A stretch of 64,000 bases of DNA from JBEOJY01 sp040275305 (GCA_040275305.1 JBEOJY010000033.1:31217-95216); one strand, 5' to 3'. Positions 51,333-60,167 are shown, counted from the stretch's first letter. Program-made: numbers and translations. Notes: generated by a model not told the origin, from the sequence alone.

Positions 51333-52496
51333 TCAACGGGATAGTTTGTTCTCGCGGGCCACCTTTTCAATCATGGGGATCAGATTTTTCGCGAGAAAGG
51401 TCGCTTTGACGGTTTCTCCGTGAGCTTTCAGGTGACAGTGGTCGAAGAAATCGTCGGTAGGTATGGATCGTTTCGGCAACTCGTAGATAGGGAGTCGTTC
51501 TCTCTGCGCAAGCTTACGCAACACGGTTTTGTTTTTCTCCAGCCCCATTTCCAGAGGCACGTAGGTTTTTTCCGCGTAGCGCATGCCTTCGGAGAGCTGG
51601 TCAAACACGTTTTTTTCCGCCAGATGAAACGGGAACAGGATAGGTTGGCCGCCATGCGCTTTGATCAACGTGACAAGCGAATTCATGTTGCGTTCGAAAC
51701 CTATCGGTTCATTTCTTCTTACGTTGGCGATTGATAGGTTCGTGCCGGGGGTATCGGTCGGTTGGGTTTGGATGGAACCGAGATTCTGGTCTTTGAGCCA
51801 CACGCCGTAGAGAAGGCGGGCTAAGGCAGACAGTTTGAGAATTTCCCGCTCGCCGGGGCGGATGCTGACAGCGCCTTTTACGGTCGTTCGGAACGTAGCG
51901 TAGTCGGGGCGATAGTCCGCGTAATAAAGCGGTTGCGCATCGTTGCCGCCGTTATGAATGATGACAATATCAGGCTTGATGAACTGGTCACGCAAGGCAT
52001 AGGCGACGAGCAGTTCCGCCGATGTTCCTGCTGGAAGTCCTGCGTTCACGACCTGAATGGGGAAGGAAAATTGTTTTTTCAGCAAGACTTCCAGCTGCGC
52101 GGGCCAAGCCTCGTGATAATCTTCCAGAAGCCAGCCATAAGTCGTCGATCCGCCGATGGCAAGTATGCGTAAGCCCTTGAAGTCAGGCTTGATCGATTCT
52201 TGGCCGTTGCGGTAGCCGTCGGGCGTGACCTGTTGGCCCGCTTTGGTGGAGGACAATGGGGCGTTGATGTAAAGATAATAGGGGCGCGGGGCGATGTCCG
52301 CTGCGGAGCCGCCGCCGACTAGCGAGCCAGTGGTGTAGCTGCGGTTATTATCACTGAGCAGCGCGTTGAGGACAGGCATGAGTGTTTCGGGAACAAGCTT
52401 CGACTGGAAGGCTACGCGCGCGCCGAGTTCCAGCGCTCCGAACGTCAGAATTACGATCCATGTCGTGACGAGGAGCGATTTTATGGCTGATTTCAT
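51333..52496 (-). CDS. SGNH/GDSL-type hydrolase, membrane-anchored
   Basis: 387 residues from the ATG at 52496. One N-terminal anchor (SLLVTTWIVILTFGALELG), then an SGNH fold: block I AIGGSTTYGWLLED (nucleophilic Ser), the Asn block IIHNGGNDAQPLYY, and the C-terminal DDFFDHCHLKAHG with Asp and His of the triad. Such enzymes de-acylate or acylate extracytoplasmic glycans. It follows the carbamoyltransferase gene on the same strand, with a family B repeat between; the upstream open frame beginning MPAFAGMT is repeat sequence. Probably part of a glycan-modification operon. Confidence 0.88.
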   Translation of the reverse strand: MKSAIKSLLVTTWIVILTFGALELGARVAFQSKLVPETLMPVLNALLSDNNRSYTTGSLVGGGSAADIAPRPYYLYINAPLSSTKAGQQVTPDGYRNGQESIKPDFKGLRILAIGGSTTYGWLLEDYHEAWPAQLEVLLKKQFSFPIQVVNAGLPAGTSAELLVAYALRDQFIKPDIVIIHNGGNDAQPLYYADYRPDYATFRTTVKGAVSIRPGEREILKLSALARLLYGVWLKDQNLGSIQTQPTDTPGTNLSIANVRRNEPIGFERNMNSLVTLIKAHGGQPILFPFHLAEKNVFDQLSEGMRYAEKTYVPLEMGLEKNKTVLRKLAQRERLPIYELPKRSIPTDDFFDHCHLKAHGETVKATFLAKNLIPMIEKVARENKLSR

Positions 52497-52497
52497 T

Positions 52498-52710
52498 CTA
52501 CCCAACAGACAGATGTTTTTGATTTTGCAGGAAAGACAAGCCGCCAGCGTCATGCCCGCGAAGGCGGGCATCCATCACCTGTCCTTGATATAGACGCTTT
52601 ACTTGCACGTTTTGCTCATGTTGCCACATCGTGAGATGGATGCCCGCCTTCGCGGGCATGACGCTGGCGGCAAAACGAATCTGGTTCTGAAACATTGCGT
52701 TCATGCATAG
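52498..52710. repeat. Family B element (copy B3)
   Basis: Closely matches copy B2, including the flanks ACAGACAGATG and GATTTTGCAGGAAA and the shared right flank GCGGCAAAACGAATCTGG. Core arms GCGTCATGCCCGCGAAGG and CCTTCGCGGGCATGACGC. It lies between the carbamoyltransferase stop and the SGNH hydrolase start. Confidence 0.85.
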
Positions 52711-52742
52711 CGTCGTGTGGACTTTTTTCATTTTCGGCTCAT

Positions 52743-54572
52743 TCAGTCGCGCTCAAACGCGGATTCATAGGATTTGGCAAGCGACCTATCCTGTTCTTCT
52801 TTCAACAGCAGGCAGTTGCCGATGGCTAGCGCTTCGATTTCCGTTCCCATGAAGCAGCGGAAGGCATCTTCCGGCGTACAGACAATTGGTTCGCCGCGCA
52901 CGTTGAAGCTTGTGTTGACGAGGACGGGGCAGTCGGTCAGTTGATGGAACATCTTCAGTAGCGCGTGGTAGCGGGGATTGGTTTCTTGATGCACGGTCTG
53001 GACTCGCGCCGAGTAATCGACATGCGTGACGGCGGGGATTTCGGAGCGCGGGACGTTTAATTTGGCGATGCCAAACAGCGCTTGCTCTTCCGTTGTCATC
53101 GCGCGGCGCTTGTTTTTCGCTACGTCCGCGACAAGCAGCATATAGGGACTGTCGGTCTTCATATCGAACCATTCGCTTAGGCGTTCGCGCATCACGGACG
53201 GCGCGAACGGGCGGAAAGATTCGCGGTATTTGACCTTGAGGTTGAGGACGGATTGCATGGTCGGGGAGCGCGGATCTCCGAGAATGGATCGCCCCCCCAA
53301 CGCGCGGGGGCCGAACTCCATGCGTCCCTGAAACCAGCCGACGGCTTTACCTTCACTCAGCATGGTCGCAGTTTTGGCAATGATCTCGCCATCGGACAAG
53401 GTTGAAAAGACAGCTTTGCAGGCGTGAAGTCTGTCTTCTATTTCCTTTTGCTGAAAGGCGGGGCCTAGATAGGCTCCTTTCATTTTATCGCCGGAGGCTA
53501 TGCGGGGTTGTCCCAGATGCAGATGGCTGATGGCGAGCGCGGCGCCCAAGGCTCCTCCGGCGTCGCCTGACGCCGGTTGTATCCAGATGTTTTCAAAGGC
53601 TCCGTCACGCAGGACTTTGCCGTTGGCGACGCAATTGAGCGCGACGCCGCCAGCGAGGCAGAGATTGGTTATGCCTGTTTCCTGACGGATGGCGCGGGTT
53701 AGGCGCAAGACGATCTCTTCGGTTACTTTTTGGATTGAGGCGGCGATATCCATATGGAACTGGGTCAGCGGTTCGCCTTCTTGCCGCACAGGGTTGCCGA
53801 ACAATTGCTCGAATTTCGGCGAGGTCATGGTTAGGCCGGTGGCGTAATTGAAGTAGGACATATCCAGCCGGAAGGAGCCGTCTTCCTTCACGTCCAGGAT
53901 CTTGTCGAAGATGGTTTGCGCGTGTACAGGCGTTCCATAGGGCGCGAGGCCCATCAGTTTGTATTCGCCGGAATTGACTTTGAAGCCTGTGTAATAAGTG
54001 AAGGCCGAATAGAGGAGGCCGAGCGAATGGGGAAAGTGGATTTCCTTGACGACTTCCAGTTTGTTACCCTTACCGATGGCTAGAGAGGTTGTGGCCCATT
54101 CTCCTACGCCGTCCATGGTCAGGACGGCGGCTTCCTCGAACGGCGAGGGGAAGAAGGCGCTGGCGGCGTGGCTCAGGTGATGTTCGCTGAAGCGCAGCAA
54201 CGGGTCTGTATCGACCGTGTTATCTATGGCTTTTAGCTCTTTTATCAGCAAGTCCTTGAGAAAAAGTTTTTCGCGCAGCCAGACGGGAATGGCTTTGCGG
54301 AAGGATTGAAATCCATTCGGCGCGAAGCTGACATACGTCTCCAGCAGGCGTTCGAATTTTAGGAAAGGCTTGTCGTAGAAGGCTATGCAGGCAATGTCTT
54401 TCAGGGCGATTCCCGCTTCGCGTAGGCAGTAGAGGAGCGCGTTTTTGGGGAAGGCCTGATCGTGTTTTTTGCGCGTGAAGCGTTCTTCCTGCGCGGCGGC
54501 GACGATTTCCCCGTCGCGGATCAAGGATGCGGCGCTGTCGTGATAGTAAGCGGATATGCCGAGGATATACAC
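52743..54572 (-). CDS. Carbamoyltransferase, NodU/CmcH family
   Basis: About 609 residues from a GTG at 54572, which starts the conserved VYILGISAYYHDSAASLIRD; the frame continues upstream but overlaps the DUF5989 gene. The N-terminal ASKHA-type ATPase-like domain is followed by LCLAGGVALNCVANGKV and the C-terminal YrdC-like blocks GRMEFGPRALGGRSILGDPR and FRPFAPSVM. These enzymes transfer carbamoyl groups from carbamoyl phosphate to sugars or other acceptors. The association with SxtJ and DUF5989 proteins is a recurring arrangement. A glycan acceptor is likely but unproven. Confidence 0.9.
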   Translation of the reverse strand: MYILGISAYYHDSAASLIRDGEIVAAAQEERFTRKKHDQAFPKNALLYCLREAGIALKDIACIAFYDKPFLKFERLLETYVSFAPNGFQSFRKAIPVWLREKLFLKDLLIKELKAIDNTVDTDPLLRFSEHHLSHAASAFFPSPFEEAAVLTMDGVGEWATTSLAIGKGNKLEVVKEIHFPHSLGLLYSAFTYYTGFKVNSGEYKLMGLAPYGTPVHAQTIFDKILDVKEDGSFRLDMSYFNYATGLTMTSPKFEQLFGNPVRQEGEPLTQFHMDIAASIQKVTEEIVLRLTRAIRQETGITNLCLAGGVALNCVANGKVLRDGAFENIWIQPASGDAGGALGAALAISHLHLGQPRIASGDKMKGAYLGPAFQQKEIEDRLHACKAVFSTLSDGEIIAKTATMLSEGKAVGWFQGRMEFGPRALGGRSILGDPRSPTMQSVLNLKVKYRESFRPFAPSVMRERLSEWFDMKTDSPYMLLVADVAKNKRRAMTTEEQALFGIAKLNVPRSEIPAVTHVDYSARVQTVHQETNPRYHALLKMFHQLTDCPVLVNTSFNVRGEPIVCTPEDAFRCFMGTEIEALAIGNCLLLKEEQDRSLAKSYESAFERD

Positions 54573-54583
54573 TCTGTATGGCC

Positions 54584-54733
54584 TTAAAACAGCGTATAGA
54601 TGAACGGCGCGACGGCTGAGCCATGCGCGAGCACTATGAGGAACCCCAGAAACACGAGAGCGATCATGATGGGGAACAGCCAAAACTTTTTTCGGCTCAT
54701 CATGAATTGGCAAATTTCCTTCAGGAAGGACAT
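54584..54733 (-). CDS. DUF5989-like single-pass membrane peptide
   Basis: 49 residues from the ATG at 54733: MSFLKEICQFMMSRKKFWLF, then a single hydrophobic helix IMIALVFLGFLIVLAHGSAV and a short tail. AGGTGAG lies upstream. The length and layout match DUF5989 proteins, which sit between SxtJ-like and carbamoyltransferase genes in many bacteria. Its role is unknown; a membrane partner for the carbamoyltransferase is plausible. It is 8 bp from the SxtJ-like gene. Confidence 0.8.
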   Translation of the reverse strand: MSFLKEICQFMMSRKKFWLFPIMIALVFLGFLIVLAHGSAVAPFIYTLF

Positions 54734-54741
54734 CTTCTCAC

Positions 54742-55161
54742 CTAGAACTGGTTCTTTAGGGTTTCGGAGTTGGGACCCGGCGGGGTTCTGAGCATCCAAT
54801 AGGTACGGGCTTCACGATCGAATTTCAAGCGCATAGGGTTTTTGCCGAACAGGCGCATCGCAAGGCCCGTCGGCGTCACGATACCGTAGAACAGGATCAA
54901 CAGGGCTACGTTGCTTGTGACGATATGCAGACAGGCTCCGATTTTGTCCCAGACGAGGTTCAGGGGTTTAAGCGTATGCGGTTTTATCAGGGCTAAGGCG
55001 GCGAAGGTTCCGCTTGCGCCGAGGGCCCAGAGTCTGGGGCTTCCTTCATGCAGAAGGGGAAACAGCGCGACGATGAGGAAAAATATGCAAAAGACCAAGC
55101 CGAACTCGCGTTCGGACGCGCGAGGCGGCGGAGGGCTCGAACTGGACAGGGATTCGTGCAC
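54742..55161 (-). CDS. SxtJ-like membrane protein
   Basis: 139 residues with three hydrophobic helices: EFGLVFCIFFLIVALFPLL, LWALGASGTFAALALI and HIVTSNVALLILFYGIVTPT, followed by the typical tail MRLFGKNPMRLKFDREARTYW. This matches the SxtJ family, named from saxitoxin clusters but common in polysaccharide loci. GTG start without a clear Shine-Dalgarno. First gene of the SxtJ-DUF5989-carbamoyltransferase-SGNH operon. Confidence 0.82.
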   Translation of the reverse strand: MHESLSSSSPPPPRASEREFGLVFCIFFLIVALFPLLHEGSPRLWALGASGTFAALALIKPHTLKPLNLVWDKIGACLHIVTSNVALLILFYGIVTPTGLAMRLFGKNPMRLKFDREARTYWMLRTPPGPNSETLKNQF

Positions 55162-55256
55162 CGGGAGGATCTTTCTTCAAAGTCAGGTAGGATAACCCGA
55201 AGGCGCAATCAATGTCTCTGGCAATTTCTTGGGGCTGGCTTGTTCGTTCTCGAAAC

Positions 55257-55332
55257 TGGTGACCCCGGCGGGGTTTGAACCCGCGACCCCCTGATTAAAA
55301 GTCAGATGCTCTACCAGCTGAGCTACAGGGTC
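55257..55332 (-). tRNA. tRNA-Lys (TTT)
   Basis: A complete cloverleaf on the minus strand: acceptor GACCCTG with CGGGGTC, D arm GCTC/GAGC, anticodon loop CTTTTAA with anticodon TTT, T arm CGCGGGTTCAAACCCCG-like, and encoded CCA. No adjacent integrase or repeat suggests it is in use as an integration site. Confidence 0.96.
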
Positions 55333-55462
55333 GGCCAATTCCAAAAACTGACTAGGAAGTATCAGGTCTTGAGAAAAACCGCAATGGTTACGCGCGAAAA
55401 TAGTGCCAGCTTCTTCGATTATTTACGGTTAATCGTAACTCCAAGCCGTTCCATCGAGGGAT

Positions 55463-55607
55463 GCCGTCATCCCGGCGAAAGCCGGGATCCAGTCGCGAGC
55501 GATAGCGAGCGGAAGAGTCATGAAATATCAGCAAGAATCGTTGCTTGAGACATGACTCTCTCGCCGCGTGGACACGCGGCGCTGGCTTCCGGCTTTCGCC
55601 GGAATGA
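55463..55607. repeat. Palindromic repeat with CCCGGCGAAAGCCGGG core (copy B6)
   Basis: Left arm CGTCATCCCGGCGAAAGCC, right arm GGCTTTCGCCGGAATGACG, enclosing GCGAGCGATAGCGAGCG also present (varied) in copy B5. It lies between tRNA-Lys and coaD. Confidence 0.8.
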
Positions 55608-55655
55608 CGCTTGTTGCCATGTTGGCCTTATATGCCGGCAGCTTGGGCGTTACGG

Positions 55656-56222
55656 TTAATCGCGCACTTCGGGGCGAATTTTTCTGCGGGCGGAGGCTTG
55701 GCGGAGCGAGGTTTTCAGTCGAGCGGCGATGGCGGGGCTGACGAAGGGGGCTATGTTGCCGCCGAGACGGGCTATTTCCTTAACAAAGCGCGAGGAGACG
55801 AATTGGGTGCCTTCGGTCGCTGTCAGGAATATCGTTTCGATTTGGGGGTTCATGCGGTAGTTCATGGCGGCCATTTGGATTTCGTATTCGAAATCAGACA
55901 CGGCGCGGAGGCCACGGACGATCACGCAAGCGCCTAAGTCGCGGGCGAAGTGCATCAGAAGGTTATCAAAGGGGGTTACCTCGATGTTTTTCGCGAGGTT
56001 GTTCGGTAGGCGCTTGATCTCATCTTGCGCCATTTCAACACGTGTTTTGGTATCGAAGAGAGGACCTTTTCCATCGTTTCTGGCGACGCCGATGACGAGG
56101 CGGTCAACGATTTTTGCCGCGCGCTGGATGATGTCCAGATGCCCCAGCGTCATGGGGTCGAACGTGCCGGGGTAAAGCCCGATGCGTTCATTTTTGCAAG
56201 GCTGAGTTGAGCGGGATGCCAT
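55656..56222 (-). CDS. coaD: Phosphopantetheine adenylyltransferase
   Basis: 188 residues from the ATG at 56222; the longer open frame overlaps dapD and is not used. AAGGGA within the end of dapD lies nine bases upstream. The nucleotidyltransferase motif GLYPGTFDPMTLGHLDII carries the TxGH signature; CVIVRGLRAVSDFEYE and FVSSRFVKEIARLGG are the other conserved blocks. It adenylylates 4'-phosphopantetheine in coenzyme A synthesis. The C-terminal tail is longer than in E. coli and basic. Confidence 0.95.
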   Translation of the reverse strand: MASRSTQPCKNERIGLYPGTFDPMTLGHLDIIQRAAKIVDRLVIGVARNDGKGPLFDTKTRVEMAQDEIKRLPNNLAKNIEVTPFDNLLMHFARDLGACVIVRGLRAVSDFEYEIQMAAMNYRMNPQIETIFLTATEGTQFVSSRFVKEIARLGGNIAPFVSPAIAARLKTSLRQASARRKIRPEVRD

Positions 56223-56227
56223 AGGAG

Positions 56228-57082
56228 TTAATCCCTTAGCAGGTCGTTGACGGAGGTCTTGGCGCGAGTCTTGGCGTCCACGCGCTTGACGATGACGGCG
56301 CAGGCGAGCGAGGGGCCGGGCTTGCCGTCGGGCAAGGGTTGTCCGGGCAAGGTTCCCGGCACGACGACTGAATAGGCCGGGACTCGCCCAAACAAGACTT
56401 CGCCGGTTGCGCGGTCGATGATTTTGGTCGATGCGCCGAGGAAGACGCCCATGGAGATGACTGCGCCTTCTTCGACAAGGACGCCTTCGGCGATTTCCGA
56501 TCTCGCGCCGATGAAGCAGTTGTCTTCGATGATGACGGGGTTGGCCTGAAGAGGTTCGAGCACGCCGCCTAGCCCGACGCCGCCGGAGATGTGGCAATTA
56601 CGCCCGACCTGCGCGCAGGACCCTACGGTCGACCACGTGTCGATCATGGTTCCTTCGCCGACATAGGCGCCGATGTTGACGAAACAAGGCATCAGGACGG
56701 TTTTCGGCGCGATATAGGCTCCGTGGCGCACGAGGCTGCCCGGTATCGCGCGGAATCCCGCTTGCGAGAATCTCTCTTCGTTCCAGTCGGCGAATTTGGG
56801 GGCGACTTTGTCCCACCAAACGCTGCTGCCGGGGCCTCCGGCAATGGGGCCTGAATCGTTCAGCCTGAAGGAAAGCAGCACCGCTTTCTTGAGCGGTTGG
56901 TTGACTTTCCAAGCGCCGTCGCATTTTTCGGCGATCCGCAGGCGTCCGCAATCGAGGTCTTCCAGCGCCTGTTCGACGGCTTCGCGAACGGGGCCATTCG
57001 TCGCCGGGGAGATTGAATCCCTTTCGTCCCACGCCTTATCAAGAATGTCCGCCAGTCTATCGCGTCCTAGTCTTTGTTCCAT
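56228..57082 (-). CDS. dapD: Tetrahydrodipicolinate N-succinyltransferase
   Basis: 284 residues: N-terminal helical domain, then left-handed beta-helix with GAYIAPKTVLMPCFVNIGAY, VGEGTMIDTWSTVGSCAQVG, CHISGGVGLGGVLEPLQANP and EDNCFIGARSEIAEGVLVEE. It commits tetrahydrodipicolinate to the succinylated branch of lysine and diaminopimelate synthesis. A G-rich Shine-Dalgarno precedes the ATG. The coaD start lies 5 bp past its stop, implying coupling. Confidence 0.97.
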   Translation of the reverse strand: MEQRLGRDRLADILDKAWDERDSISPATNGPVREAVEQALEDLDCGRLRIAEKCDGAWKVNQPLKKAVLLSFRLNDSGPIAGGPGSSVWWDKVAPKFADWNEERFSQAGFRAIPGSLVRHGAYIAPKTVLMPCFVNIGAYVGEGTMIDTWSTVGSCAQVGRNCHISGGVGLGGVLEPLQANPVIIEDNCFIGARSEIAEGVLVEEGAVISMGVFLGASTKIIDRATGEVLFGRVPAYSVVVPGTLPGQPLPDGKPGPSLACAVIVKRVDAKTRAKTSVNDLLRD

Positions 57083-57127
57083 CGCCCCCCCTATGTATTA
57101 ACCTGTTGTTCCAAAGTAAGATTCGCC

Positions 57128-57255
57128 GTTACTGCCAGCGTCATGCCCGCGAAGGCAGGCATCCATCTCCCGCGATGTCATCGAGCGAAAAAATTAACAA
57201 ATGCGCTTCTATCAAGATCTGGTGATGGATGCCCGCCTTCGCGGGCATGACGCTT
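57128..57255. repeat. Family B palindrome (copy B4)
   Basis: Core arms GCGTCATGCCCGCGAAGG (left) and CCTTCGCGGGCATGACGC (right) around a variable middle; outer flanks ACCTGTTG and CAACAGGT (57101 and 57280) are also inverted. It lies upstream of dapD. Confidence 0.8.
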
Positions 57256-57315
57256 GTGGCTTGCTTTACCTATATTATCAACAGGTTTATCTGCAGGGTA
57301 GCGTGTCAGTAGCGA

Positions 57316-58068
57316 TTAATTCCTTGCATGCGAGAGGTTGAAGTTCTCTATACCTTCCACGTTTGAGAGCATTTTGCCAAGTTCTATCAGGCTGGAGCTC
57401 TTGCCTTTGTTTCCGCTCACGGTCACTACGACAAAGTGCCATTCATGCTTGTTGTCGCGACGGGCGATTGAGAACGAGTTTTTGGCTATGGCGTAGCCCC
57501 CTTGCGCCATCAGACTGTTCATTTCATCGCGAACCGGGGTAAAATTTTTGTGGAAATTCAACGTCACGGAAACGGCCTTGTGCGCCGGTAGGAAAATGTC
57601 GAATTTCGAACCCCACATCATCAGGAGGCCAGCCGTTACGGCCAGCGTGATGGCGGCTGCGTAAAATCCTAATCCTACAAGGATGCCGATGACGGCGACG
57701 CCCCAGATGGAGGCTGCCGTCGTCAGGCCGCTGATGTTCATGCCGTCGCGCATGATGACGCCTGCGCCGAGGAAGCCTATGCCGGTCACGATGCCTTGCA
57801 TGACGCGGCCAGGATCAATGCTAATGTTTTGGTTGTGGCTGCCGTACCAGAATTCCGGGTAGCCGCAGACGACGATAAGGGCGCAGGAGGCCATGCAGAC
57901 AAATCCGTAAGTTCGCATGCCTGCGGCGCGACCTCGGTAGAATCTTTCGAAGCCTACTAGCAACCCAAGCGCGAGGGCTCCTAGTATGTTCATGGCTATG
58001 ATGATGTTTGTCGAGATTTCCGAGGCGGTCCAGTAGCCGGAAATTTTAGTGAGGAATGACGTTTCCAT
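57316..58068 (-). CDS. MgtC/SapB-family membrane protein
   Basis: 250 residues. An N-terminal MgtC domain of about five helices with the family core LGALALGLLVGFERFYRGRA, GMRTYGFVCMASCALIVVCG and GIGFLGAGVIMRDGMNISGL, TTAASIWGVAVIGILVG. The C-terminal 90 residues form an ACT-like soluble domain. MgtC proteins help growth at low Mg2+ and modulate the F-type ATP synthase in some pathogens; the role here is unknown. It lies between pleD and dapD on the same strand. Confidence 0.9.
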   Translation of the reverse strand: METSFLTKISGYWTASEISTNIIIAMNILGALALGLLVGFERFYRGRAAGMRTYGFVCMASCALIVVCGYPEFWYGSHNQNISIDPGRVMQGIVTGIGFLGAGVIMRDGMNISGLTTAASIWGVAVIGILVGLGFYAAAITLAVTAGLLMMWGSKFDIFLPAHKAVSVTLNFHKNFTPVRDEMNSLMAQGGYAIAKNSFSIARRDNKHEWHFVVVTVSGNKGKSSSLIELGKMLSNVEGIENFNLSHARN

Positions 58069-58116
58069 GGGGGGGCCGTTGTTATATGCGTAAGGGGATT
58101 CTGGTTGCGTTTATTC

Positions 58117-59529
58117 TCAAGCTTTTTTGCCGGGTTCGCATACGACGCGGTTACGTCCGGCGTTCTTGGCTTTATAGAGGGCTGTGTCGGCGCGTTTGAG
58201 GACGGATTCTAGTGTGCAGTTTTCGTCGCTTTCGGCTACGTCGGTGCAGCCGATGCTTATCGTGACTTCCAGTGGATTAAAGCCGGAGGCGTGGGTATCG
58301 CTGGGAAGTTCTATGGGGCTTGACGATATACGTTCGCGCAGACGTTCGGCGATCGAGAGCGCCATATCGAGGCTGGTTTCCGGCATGACGACGATGAACT
58401 CTTCTCCGCCTAAGCGGGCCATAAGGTCGGCAGGGCGGATGCCGTTGACGATCCGGTCGACGATCATGCGAAGCGTTGCGTCACCGGCTGCGTGACCGCG
58501 CGTATCGTTGACTTTCTTGAAATGATCAACGTCAATCATCATGAGCGACAATGGCTTGCCGTTTTTGAGCGAGCGCGCCAGCACGCGCGGGAAATAGGCT
58601 TCGAGGTAGCGGCGGTTGAAAGCTCCGGTCAACGGATCGACGAGGGCGAGCGAGATGTTGTCTTCGTAGTTGCGGCGCAGCTCGTCATAATGGCGTTTGT
58701 GCTTGAGCTGCGTTTGCGTGCGGGCGACAAGCTCGTTCGCGTCGATGGGACGCAAAAGATAATCGTTCGCGCCGAGATCGAGTCCTTTGGCGACTCGCCC
58801 CATTTCGCTGTCGTTCGCGAGCAGAAGGATAGGGGTTTGTCGCGTGGCGGATTGCGTGCGGAGGTGCGCGCAGGCATGCAGGCCGTCTTCGTCGCGCAGG
58901 TCGAGGCTGGCGAATACGATGTCATAGTTATTCGCGCGCGCCATGGCCGTCGCTTCGGCGACGGTCGAGGCGAAGACGACTTCGGCTGGGAGCTTTTCGA
59001 GCGTATCGCGGATGAAGTCGCGACTGTAAGAGTTGTCTTCGAGCACGAGGACTTTGCATGTCCTTGGGGGAAGTGGGCGTTTCTTTTCCACCGGGATATC
59101 GCCCTGCCCTGCGAACGGGTCGCTGGTGCTTTCGCGCAGACGCCATTCGTCCATTAACATCTTGAGGCGTAAAAGCGAGCGCACGCGCGCCATCAGCGCG
59201 ACTTCGTTGATTGGCTTGCTTAAGAAATCATCCGCGCCAGCATTCAATCCGCGCACGCGGTCCGCGACATCGGCGAGCGCTGTTTCCATGACGACGGGGA
59301 TGTGTTCGGTTTCCGGGTTGCTTTTGATTCGCTGGCAAGTTTCGAAGCCGTCCATTTGCGGCATCATAACATCAAGGAGTATCAGGTCGGGCTTTTCCTG
59401 TTCCAGCTTTTCCAGCGCTTCCACTCCATTCGTGGCGGTCGTAACGATGTAGTATTCGTGTGTGAGACGCGCGACCAGAAGTTTAAGGTTCATCGGGTTG
59501 TCGTCTACAACGAGGATACGCGCGGTCAT
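58117..59529 (-). CDS. pleD: Response regulator diguanylate cyclase PleD
   Basis: 470 residues in PleD order: REC1 with phosphoacceptor Asp in LILLDVMMPQMDG, a degenerate REC2 (YDIVFASLDLRDEDG), and a C-terminal GGDEF domain with the active signature ARLGGEEFIVVMPE. Phosphorylation drives dimerisation and c-di-GMP synthesis, controlling the swarmer-to-stalked type transitions in Caulobacter. divK lies just upstream on the same strand, as in related bacteria, but a family D element separates them and ends about 10 bp before the pleD start codon. Confidence 0.95.
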   Translation of the reverse strand: MTARILVVDDNPMNLKLLVARLTHEYYIVTTATNGVEALEKLEQEKPDLILLDVMMPQMDGFETCQRIKSNPETEHIPVVMETALADVADRVRGLNAGADDFLSKPINEVALMARVRSLLRLKMLMDEWRLRESTSDPFAGQGDIPVEKKRPLPPRTCKVLVLEDNSYSRDFIRDTLEKLPAEVVFASTVAEATAMARANNYDIVFASLDLRDEDGLHACAHLRTQSATRQTPILLLANDSEMGRVAKGLDLGANDYLLRPIDANELVARTQTQLKHKRHYDELRRNYEDNISLALVDPLTGAFNRRYLEAYFPRVLARSLKNGKPLSLMMIDVDHFKKVNDTRGHAAGDATLRMIVDRIVNGIRPADLMARLGGEEFIVVMPETSLDMALSIAERLRERISSSPIELPSDTHASGFNPLEVTISIGCTDVAESDENCTLESVLKRADTALYKAKNAGRNRVVCEPGKKA

Positions 59530-59539
59530 GAAGAACCCA

Positions 59540-59719
59540 TTAGCAGTCTACTGGAAAACCCATCAGGAAGGCACAAAAACCAGATGGGACACCCGCCTTC
59601 GCGGGTGTGACGGCGCTTGTTGAGAATAATTTCTCAATAAAAACAAACGTCATGCCCGTCCCCGCCTCCGCGAGGACAGGCTCCGGCGGGTGCCCCATTT
59701 TTCTTTTTTCTATAAGCAT
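59540..59719 (-). CDS. Possible short peptide across family D element D2
   Basis: A 59-residue frame, MLIEKRKMGHPPEPV onward, ending GFPVDC, with stop codon 8 bases before the pleD start. It parallels the frame in D1 (shared ML..K, GMT.VFI.K, ST..VTPA). If translated, it would put terminating ribosomes beside the pleD start and could couple translation. Function unknown; could be a by-product of the repeat. Confidence 0.25.
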   Translation of the reverse strand: MLIEKRKMGHPPEPVLAEAGTGMTFVFIEKLFSTSAVTPAKAGVPSGFCAFLMGFPVDC

Positions 59720-59753
59720 GACCACCTCCAGAAACCTTTTTCAGCAGACTGTT
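59540..59753. repeat. Family D element, copy D2, between divK and pleD
   Basis: Related along its full length to 7048-7235, in inverted orientation, with ends TAGCAGTCTACTGGAAAA (left) and TTTTTCAGCAGACTG (right). Compared with D1 it has an additional palindromic insertion (GTCCCCGCCTCCGCGAGG region). A 59-residue frame on the minus strand (ATG at 59719, with GGAGGTGG upstream) runs through to its left end. Confidence 0.85.
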
Positions 59754-59771
59754 TGGAAATGGTCAGTCGCT

Positions 59772-60167
59772 TTATAGGGATGCAGACTTGTTGACGCTTA
59801 GAAATTTGTCAACCGTTTCCATGAAGTTGAGGACGGAAATGGGTTTGGAGATATAGGCTTGGCATCCGCTGGCGAGGATGCGTTCATCGTCGCCCTTCAT
59901 GGCGAAGGCCGTCACGGCGATGACGGGGATTGCTTTGAGGTCTGTGTCGCTTTTGAGCCAGCGTATGACGTCTATTCCCGAAACTTCCGGTAACTGGATA
60001 TCCATCAGGATCAGGTCGGGGCGATTTTGTTTAGCCAGTTCTATTACTTCCATGCCGTCGCCAGTGCTGATGACGCGGTATTGGTGCGAGGTCAGGAGAT
60101 CGCAGAAAAGCTTCATGTTGAGGGCGTTATCCTCAACCACTAATATGAGTTTTCCTGAATCCGCCAT
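59772..60167 (-). CDS. divK: Single-domain response regulator DivK
   Basis: 131 residues, a lone receiver domain: ILVVEDNALNMKLFCDLL at the start (acidic pair), phosphoacceptor Asp in DLILMDIQLPEVSG, then PVIAVTAFAMKGDDERI (Thr) and YISKPISV (Lys). This is the DivK pattern; DivK controls asymmetric division and cell-cycle kinases in alphaproteobacteria. Its position before pleD supports the assignment. Confidence 0.95.
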   Translation of the reverse strand: MADSGKLILVVEDNALNMKLFCDLLTSHQYRVISTGDGMEVIELAKQNRPDLILMDIQLPEVSGIDVIRWLKSDTDLKAIPVIAVTAFAMKGDDERILASGCQAYISKPISVLNFMETVDKFLSVNKSASL

